Below, one piece after another: positions 58,592-64,000 of a stretch of 64,000 bases of DNA (positions are counted from its first letter, which is position 1; the number at the start of each line of letters is the position of its first letter). The stretch covers positions 62,001-126,000 of the forward strand of contig JAIEOQ010000008.1 of the NCBI GenBank assembly GCA_019750335.1, in the 5' to 3' direction. The notes beneath the pieces were generated by a model that worked only from the letters and a program-made list of their open reading frames with translations, was not told the DNA's origin and did not search any database. The stretch is from Candidatus Obscuribacterales bacterium (lineage in GTDB: Bacteria; Cyanobacteriota; Vampirovibrionia; Obscuribacterales; Obscuribacteraceae). Made by a program: the position numbers and the translations under genes.

Positions 58592-59671
58592 ATGAACACT
58601 CTTTTTTCACCGATCACTTTTCGCTCCCTTACTTTACGCAACCGCATTGGTGTTTCTCCTATGTGCCAATACGGATCTGTCGACGGCTTTGCCAGCGATT
58701 GGCACCTGGTACATTTAGGTTCTCGCGCTGTTGGTGGAGCCGGATTGGTGATCGCCGAAGCCAGCGCTGTAGAGGCACGAGGCAGAATAAGCCCTGATGA
58801 TTTAGGAATTTATAAAGACGAACATATCGATGCCCTGCGCCGGATCACCAAATTTATAGAAGAGTACGGAGCCGTACCCGGCATTCAAATCGCTCACGCC
58901 GGACGCAAAGGCGCAACAGCCAACCCCTGGAAGCTCGGCTCCCGCCATGAAAAGGTAGATTTAAGCGATCAGGATGGCGGCTGGGAAATAGTCGGTCCAA
59001 GTGCAATCCCATTTTCGGAAACGAGTCGCCTACCAAAATCTCTGACAAAAGAAGAGATTGCCGAAATTACCCAGGCATTCGGACAAGCAGCTTTGCGTTC
59101 CTTAAAAGCTGGATTTAAATGGCTGGAAATTCATGCTGCCCACGGTTATCTTCTACATAGTTTTTATTCACCGCTTTCCAACAAACGCACAGATGAATAC
59201 GGCGGTTCTTTTCAAAATCGCATTCGTTTTCTTATAGAAGTAACTCAAGAAGTACGACGACATTGGCCCGAACATTTGCCTTTAGCCGTTCGCTTATCGG
59301 CTTCCGATTGGGTGGAAGATGGCTGGTCTTTAGCCGATTCCATTGCCCTAAGCAAAGTCTTAAAAACACTCGGCGTCGATTTAATTGATTGCAGCTCCGG
59401 CTTTATTAGAGCAGGGGATCGTTATGAACAGGGACCGGGCTGGCAAGTAGCGCTTGCTAGCGCGATTAAAGCGGAAGCTGGCATAGCAACTGCCGCTGTC
59501 GGCATGATTAGCCAGGCCCAACTGGCAAACGAAATCATCTTAAATGGCAAAGCTGATCTGGTTTTTCTTGCTCGCGAATTAATCCGCGATCCTTATTGGC
59601 CTTTTCATGCAGCAAAAGAGCTGGGAGCAGTGACAGCAATATTGCCCCATAAATACAACTATGCAATTTAG
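58592..59671 (+). CDS. old yellow enzyme family NADH:flavin oxidoreductase (YqjM-like)
   Basis: 359 residues from the ATG at 58592 (AGGA upstream). FMN barrel signatures: NRIGVSPMCQYGSVDGFASDWHLVHLGSRA (Cys25), GIQIAHAGRKG, WLEIHAAHGYLLHSFYSPLSNKRTDEYGGSFQNRIRF, and LVFLARELIRDPYWPFHAA. It reduces alpha,beta-unsaturated carbonyl compounds with NADPH. Stop overlaps the convergent gene by 4 bp (TTAG). Confidence 0.93.
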   Translation: MNTLFSPITFRSLTLRNRIGVSPMCQYGSVDGFASDWHLVHLGSRAVGGAGLVIAEASAVEARGRISPDDLGIYKDEHIDALRRITKFIEEYGAVPGIQIAHAGRKGATANPWKLGSRHEKVDLSDQDGGWEIVGPSAIPFSETSRLPKSLTKEEIAEITQAFGQAALRSLKAGFKWLEIHAAHGYLLHSFYSPLSNKRTDEYGGSFQNRIRFLIEVTQEVRRHWPEHLPLAVRLSASDWVEDGWSLADSIALSKVLKTLGVDLIDCSSGFIRAGDRYEQGPGWQVALASAIKAEAGIATAAVGMISQAQLANEIILNGKADLVFLARELIRDPYWPFHAAKELGAVTAILPHKYNYAI

Positions 59672-60258
59672 AACAATTGCTTGCAAGCTCGACAATACCA
59701 GCGTTCTTCGGAAAAATCCGAACTTACGCGCCAAGCTCGAGCATCGTCCTGATTCTTCACTTCAGCACCACCTTCGGTGCTATTTTCGTAATGAATCGGA
59801 ATCACTTTGTTGATTTTATGGCAAAGCGGACAGGCCGGACGCAAAGTAATAAAAAACGGATCTTGATTTTCTTTTTTGGCATATTCACTGCCTAACTTGC
59901 CATTTTCCATTTCATTCTTATAAATGCCGGCACAACGGTCCTCATATATTTTAACCATGTGCCTTTGCGCATTGATGTTGTACATGGCAGCAATATCTTT
60001 ATAAACGACAGCAGCACGAATATCGTTTATTTTTTCTTCTTCCATTAGTTCGACTGCTTCAAAATAATATTTAAGCGCGGTTTTAGGGATCACTCTCTCT
60101 GCATAGTCATTGCCTGTTTGCACCAGCTGTTCCCAGCTCATTTCAAGCTTTTTAGCTGCACAATCGCGAGCGATCGCTGACAAAATGAGCGCTACTGCAA
60201 GCACAATCACAAGCAGGCGCAAAGAACGCGATGGAGACACAGCACAAGGAAAAATCAC
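59668..60258 (-). CDS. exported protein with CxxCH and CxxCK motifs
   Basis: 196 residues from a GTG start. Signal-type hydrophobic stretch at 13-30, a helical domain (38-110), then Cys143-Cys146-His147 (CPLCHK) and Cys189-Cys192-Lys193 (CRACK) near the end. The four Cys, 42 residues apart, suit a zinc ribbon; CxxCH is also the haem-c attachment motif. Function unknown. Confidence 0.65.
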   Translation of the reverse strand: MIFPCAVSPSRSLRLLVIVLAVALILSAIARDCAAKKLEMSWEQLVQTGNDYAERVIPKTALKYYFEAVELMEEEKINDIRAAVVYKDIAAMYNINAQRHMVKIYEDRCAGIYKNEMENGKLGSEYAKKENQDPFFITLRPACPLCHKINKVIPIHYENSTEGGAEVKNQDDARAWRVSSDFSEERWYCRACKQLF

Positions 60259-60414
60259 AAAAAGTTTGCTCCACAGTCACGAGCCTGCCAAGAGGGGCCG
60301 GGCTGGCAGAGAAATCTTACTACATCTTCAGATCAAGCATAAAAGTTCAAAGAAGCAAACAAGCAGGCAATAACATGGCAAAATTAGGTATGAATCGGCT
60401 CCGGGCACCACACC

Positions 60415-61419
60415 ATGGTTGACAGAAACTCAATCATCCAAGAAGCGGCTTCGGCGCTGAAAGAGGGCAAGCTTGTCGCCTTTCCTACCGAAACAGTTTA
60501 TGGACTGGGCGCTGACGCAAAAAACCCCCAAGCCTTAGCCCGGCTTTATCAATTAAAAGGGCGCCCGACTTCTCATCCATCAATAGTTCATATAAGCGAC
60601 ATTGAACAACTGTCTCAGTGGTGCCAAGAGTTACCGGCAGCAGCTTTGCTTTTAGCGCAAAAATTCTGGCCCGGCCCTTTGACTTTAGTACTTAAAAAAG
60701 CAGCTCATGTTTTACCCGAATTAACCGGCGGGCAGGATACCGTAGCCATAAGAATGCCGGCTCACGAAACCGCTCTTGCTCTTTTAGCTGCCTTCGGTTC
60801 AGGAGTTGCTGCTCCGTCAGCCAACCGTTTCGGACACTTGAGCCCGACTTCGGCTCAAGCAGTAAAAGACGAATTCGGTTCGGATTTAAGCGTCGTTCTC
60901 GACGGCGGCCGCTGTCAAGTCGGAATTGAATCAACCATACTTGATTTATCATCCAATCAACCAATGATTCTGAGACCGGGCATGATTAAAAGCGATCAAA
61001 TCGCATTGGCTTTGTCCGAGCTGTCCTTAAAGCTAGAAGAAAAACAAGCATCATCACAGGCGCCGCGTGTCCCCGGTTCTCTTGCCGCTCACTATGCACC
61101 GCGCACAGCTCTCAACTTGGTAAGAGCTGAAATTTTGTCAGACGTTATTGCTGAGTTAAGCAAACAAAAGAAAAAGATTGCTGTTTTGGCAACGCAAAAG
61201 AATATTGCAACAGCTCAAAACTGGATTGTTGCTTCTTGCGATTCAGCCGTTTACGCCCAAGACTTGTACCATCATTTGCGCACCCTCGATCAAGCTTGCG
61301 CCGACATCATCCTAGTCGAGATACCACCACAAACAGACGAGTGGACCGGGATTAACGACAGACTAAAACGAGCAGCAGCAGAACAAGGAACGAGCGGGGA
61401 GGAAACTGATGGGTGCTAA
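60415..61419 (+). CDS. threonylcarbamoyl-AMP synthase (Sua5 type)
   Basis: 334 residues: N-terminal YrdC domain ([58 protein letters not shown]) and a C-terminal Sua5 domain ([22 protein letters not shown]). It makes threonylcarbamoyl-adenylate from Thr, bicarbonate and ATP for the t6A modification of ANN-decoding tRNAs. Overlaps purE by 11 bp, so it is co-transcribed with purE-purK. Confidence 0.93.
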   Translation: MVDRNSIIQEAASALKEGKLVAFPTETVYGLGADAKNPQALARLYQLKGRPTSHPSIVHISDIEQLSQWCQELPAAALLLAQKFWPGPLTLVLKKAAHVLPELTGGQDTVAIRMPAHETALALLAAFGSGVAAPSANRFGHLSPTSAQAVKDEFGSDLSVVLDGGRCQVGIESTILDLSSNQPMILRPGMIKSDQIALALSELSLKLEEKQASSQAPRVPGSLAAHYAPRTALNLVRAEILSDVIAELSKQKKKIAVLATQKNIATAQNWIVASCDSAVYAQDLYHHLRTLDQACADIILVEIPPQTDEWTGINDRLKRAAAEQGTSGEETDGC

Positions 61420-61897
61420 ACCAATTGTTGCCTTAGTGATGGGCAGCAAATCAGATTGGGAAACAATGAAACACGCAGCAGAAACTCTTGCTGAATTCGG
61501 CGTACCTCATGAAAGTAAGATTGTTTCCGCTCACCGTACACCCGAATTAATGCATGATTTTGCTAAACAAGCTGAAGAGCGCGGTTTGAAAGTAATTATC
61601 GCCGGCGCCGGCGGCGCAGCTCATTTGCCGGGAATGATTGCCGCACAAACAATCGTACCTGTTCTTGGGGTGCCAGTTGAAAGCAAAACTTTAAAAGGGA
61701 TTGATTCCTTACTTTCAATTGTACAAATGCCCGCCGGCATTCCAACCGGCACTCTAGCCATCGGTAAAGCCGGTGCCATTAACGCGGCTTTGCTTGCCGT
61801 ATCCATTATCGGCAACGAATTTCCTGAATTTCGAGAGAAGCTCAAAAAATTCCGAAAGAAACAAACAGAAAAAGTGATGACGGAGACGTTAGACTGA
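61409..61897 (+). CDS. purE: N5-carboxyaminoimidazole ribonucleotide mutase
   Basis: 162 residues, class I Pur[53 protein letters not shown] and [19 protein letters not shown]. With PurK it carboxylates AIR to CAIR in purine synthesis. Its stop shares a base with the purK start (TGATG). Confidence 0.96.
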   Translation: MGAKPIVALVMGSKSDWETMKHAAETLAEFGVPHESKIVSAHRTPELMHDFAKQAEERGLKVIIAGAGGAAHLPGMIAAQTIVPVLGVPVESKTLKGIDSLLSIVQMPAGIPTGTLAIGKAGAINAALLAVSIIGNEFPEFREKLKKFRKKQTEKVMTETLD

Positions 61898-63039
61898 TGA
61901 AAACCATATTGCCCGGAGAAACAATCGGTATTCTTGGCGGCGGACAATTGGGCAGAATGCTGGCTCTTTCCGCCCAACAAATGGGTTATCGCGTAATTGC
62001 TTACACTCAGGATCATGATTCGCCGATTTCACAAGTGTGCGCTAAAACAATTGTCTCTTCTTATGACGATCATGATGCTCTTAAACTTTTTGCCCAAGAA
62101 GCAAAAGTAGTGACTGTTGAATTTGAGAATATTCCAGCTTCCGCTTTAAAAGGAATCGAAGAAATAACCAAAGTAGCACCATCTTCAACAGTGCTGCATA
62201 TCGCCCAAAATCGTTTACGCGAAAAAAGTTATTTATCCGATCACGGTTTTCCGACAGTTCCTTTTTATCCGGTGCGCACAAGCGCCGACTTAAAAGGAGC
62301 CCTCTCTAAAACCGGTTTGCCTGCCGTATTAAAAAGCTCAGGTTCCGGCTACGACGGCAAAGGACAGCGCATAATTCGCGACGCCGCTCAAGCTGAAGCT
62401 TTATATAAAGAGCTTGGCGAAGTGGAGTGCATACTTGAACCTTTCATCAATTTTGAAAAAGAAGTTTCGGTAATTGGCGCTCGCAGCTCATTTGGCGAAG
62501 TCAAAACTCACGGTCCAATCGAGAATGTGCATCACAATCATATTCTCGACATGTCCTCAGTACCGGCAAGAATCAACTGGCGATTGGCCGCCGAAGCAGT
62601 TGAAATGACTTGCGCCGTAATGGAATCTTTGGATATTACCGGTCTGCTTTGTTTGGAATTTTTTGTTTGGCAGGATCGCTTGCTGATTAATGAAATCGCA
62701 CCACGTCCTCATAATTCAGGGCATTACAGCCTGGACGCCTGTCCTACCAGTCAATTTGAACAACATATTCGGGCAATAACCGGCATGCCGCTTGGCAAAA
62801 CAGAACCGCACTCAGCGGCGGCGATGGTTAATCTGCTTGGTGATTTGTGGCAGGACGGCGCTCCGGAATGGTCATACACTTTAGAGATACCGGACGTGCA
62901 CTTACATCTTTACGGTAAAACCGAAGCTCGCCCGGGACGAAAAATGGGTCATTTAACCACCTGTTCGCGCTGGGTGGAAGAAGCTCAAGAGTTGGCGCTT
63001 AAAGCCCGGGATCGACTGACAACAGCACGCATTGGTTGA
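61897..63039 (+). CDS. purK: N5-carboxyaminoimidazole ribonucleotide synthase
   Basis: 380 residues of the ATP-grasp superfamily: IGILGGGQLGRMLALSAQQMGYRV, VEFENIPASAL, VLKSSGSGYDGKGQ, FINFEKEVSVI and LLINEIAPRPHNSGHYS. It uses ATP and bicarbonate to form N5-CAIR for PurE. Confidence 0.96.
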   Translation: MKTILPGETIGILGGGQLGRMLALSAQQMGYRVIAYTQDHDSPISQVCAKTIVSSYDDHDALKLFAQEAKVVTVEFENIPASALKGIEEITKVAPSSTVLHIAQNRLREKSYLSDHGFPTVPFYPVRTSADLKGALSKTGLPAVLKSSGSGYDGKGQRIIRDAAQAEALYKELGEVECILEPFINFEKEVSVIGARSSFGEVKTHGPIENVHHNHILDMSSVPARINWRLAAEAVEMTCAVMESLDITGLLCLEFFVWQDRLLINEIAPRPHNSGHYSLDACPTSQFEQHIRAITGMPLGKTEPHSAAAMVNLLGDLWQDGAPEWSYTLEIPDVHLHLYGKTEARPGRKMGHLTTCSRWVEEAQELALKARDRLTTARIG

Positions 63040-63083
63040 CCTGTTGTATCCAGCCGGAGAAATTACCACTAAAATAGATTTAG

Positions 63084-64000
63084 ATGGATAAGCCGGTGGA
63101 CAATATAACTAATATGCTCAGCGAAAATGAAAGCAATCAACTTCTTTTGGTTGCTAAGAAGCTGAGCGCCGAAAAGGCATCCGTCCTCGCCTCAACGGAA
63201 GCTTCGTCCATTGCTTTAGCAATCCTGCATTGCTCTCTGGCTAGCAGCACAAAAAAAATGCTTGCCAGTGTCAGCTCGGATTCGGCCCAAGCAGCTACAT
63301 CAATTTTGAATGAGTATTTGAATAATCCGGAACAGTACCCACAAATCAAAAAATCAGTCTTGATCCACTCGTCACAAGCAGCAGAAGAAGCCGCTTTTAA
63401 CGAAATCATCCAGTGGGGAAAAGATAAAGCTTTGGCAAAAGCCGAAGCTGCCGCCCGAACTTTGCTAGAAGCAAAAATCAATCAAACCGCGACCAAAGAG
63501 CTGCAAGAAAAAATGAGCCGAGAGCTCAATGATTACATCGTTCAATTACCATCAGACGCAAAAAGACAAAAAGCAGTAGAACAATTTCTGCAAAAAGAAT
63601 TTCAAGCATATTCGACAGAAGCCTGCCAGAAAGCGCTTACAGCTGAGTTACGTCGTAAAGCTCAAAAAGCAGCCCAAGAAGCCGCAGCCACTGTTGCTTG
63701 TGAAGCAAGCGAAGGTTTGATCAAAGCCAGATCCGAACTTGAAGCAAAAAAATCTGCTGAACAAACGGCAAAAAACGAGATTCTCAATTTAGTCACACTC
63801 AAGTCTAAGTGCCAAATTGCTAAGTCAGTGAACGATTATTTTAACGAACAGTTTGCTCAGGGCCAACGCGAAATTGATCCGCAAATCTGTGGAGCGGCAT
63901 TGGAAAAAATGATCAATGATACAGTTGAAACTGCGCTGACTGAAGTCTCTACCCATGAAGCTCTGCAAGATTACAAAGAGCTGCTTATTGATAAAGTTCG
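63084..64000 (+). CDS. Ala/Glu/Lys-rich coiled-coil protein, 3' end missing
   Basis: Open frame from the ATG at 63084 with no stop before the window end, about 305 codons. It is almost entirely helical, with long Ala/Glu/Lys/Gln runs and heptad-like spacing (NEIIQWGKDKALAKAEAAAR; KAQKAAQEAAATVACEASEG; SEGLIKARSELEAKKSAE). No signal peptide and no family recognised. It starts 44 bp after purK and may share its transcript. Confidence 0.75.
   Translation, partial: MDKPVDNITNMLSENESNQLLLVAKKLSAEKASVLASTEASSIALAILHCSLASSTKKMLASVSSDSAQAATSILNEYLNNPEQYPQIKKSVLIHSSQAAEEAAFNEIIQWGKDKALAKAEAAARTLLEAKINQTATKELQEKMSRELNDYIVQLPSDAKRQKAVEQFLQKEFQAYSTEACQKALTAELRRKAQKAAQEAAATVACEASEGLIKARSELEAKKSAEQTAKNEILNLVTLKSKCQIAKSVNDYFNEQFAQGQREIDPQICGAALEKMINDTVETALTEVSTHEALQDYKELLIDKV

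Noticed and set aside
60231..60373. Upstream extension of the small frame before the Sua5 gene
   Set aside because: It runs over the start of the divergent exported CxxC gene and carries no signals; only the final 15 codons are considered.

Overview
The window looks like a chromosome segment from a Gram-negative-type bacterium. My best guess is the non-photosynthetic sister group of Cyanobacteria (Vampirovibrionia/Melainabacteria, Obscuribacterales-like). This is inference. The F1-ATPase beta and epsilon genes stand apart from the other ATP-synthase genes, as in Cyanobacteria. There are also TonB-C-like periplasmic proteins, a polysaccharide ABC exporter, a thioredoxin-reductase-type ferredoxin/NADP reductase, futalosine-route menaquinone synthesis, and many exported or signal-less proteins of no recognised family. 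I see no insertion sequence, phage, CRISPR array or rRNA. One tRNA (Glu, anticodon TTC) is present.

Layout. 1-4 kb: atpD, a ClpP-like peptidase gene, atpC and two exported proteins. 4-9.5 kb: an exported protein, a phosphodiester-glycosidase-like protein, a TPR plus double aspartic-protease-like protein, a small protein and an aldehyde dehydrogenase. 9.7-15.2 kb: a TPR protein, the N-degron transferase bpt, ftsH and tilS. 15.3-19.8 kb: a TonB-C-like protein, tRNA-Glu, a radical SAM protein, a ROK kinase and a second phosphodiester-glycosidase-like protein. 20-24.5 kb: a complete, overlapping threonine operon (hom-thrC-thrB-lysC). 24.5-28.3 kb: a 915-residue repetitive protein and glyQ. 28.3-35.2 kb: a MoxR/DUF58/transglutaminase operon, an AAA ATPase and a TonB-C-like protein. 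35.2-46.6 kb is all on the minus strand: a short ComEC, a large protein of unknown function, an LRR protein, dcd, a flavin reductase, two small proteins, hutI, a ferritin-like protein and a degenerate PD-(D/E)XK/Fe-S protein behind a candidate operator. 46.9-53.5 kb: xseA-xseB, rplI, mqnC, a GNAT protein, an RlmD-like methyltransferase and sbcD. 53.5-60.3 kb: a Wzm/Wzt-like exporter, small and exported proteins, an exported DUF255 thioredoxin-like protein, an old yellow enzyme and an exported CxxC protein. 60.4-64 kb: a Sua5-type gene, purE, purK and the start of a long Ala/Glu/Lys-rich coiled-coil protein that runs off the end.

Genome style. Transcription units alternate strand often. Every one of the nine convergent protein-gene pairs meets with at most 5 bp between stop codons, and five pairs share a 4-bp stop-stop overlap, so no terminator fits between them. 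Co-directional genes often overlap by ATGA, GTGA or TAATG, which implies translational coupling. Starts were re-chosen where a Shine-Dalgarno sequence or family length demanded it; several are GTG or TTG.

The most interesting signals are the intact-triad ClpP-like gene inside the atpD/atpC unit, the universal zero-gap convergent junctions, the Cas4/AddB-like protein without its catalytic lysine behind a promoter-operator, the large signal-less protein next to the LRR protein, and several enzymes with altered domain content (ComEC without a metallo-beta-lactamase domain, an exported DUF255 protein, and a ferritin-like protein with a substituted ligand).
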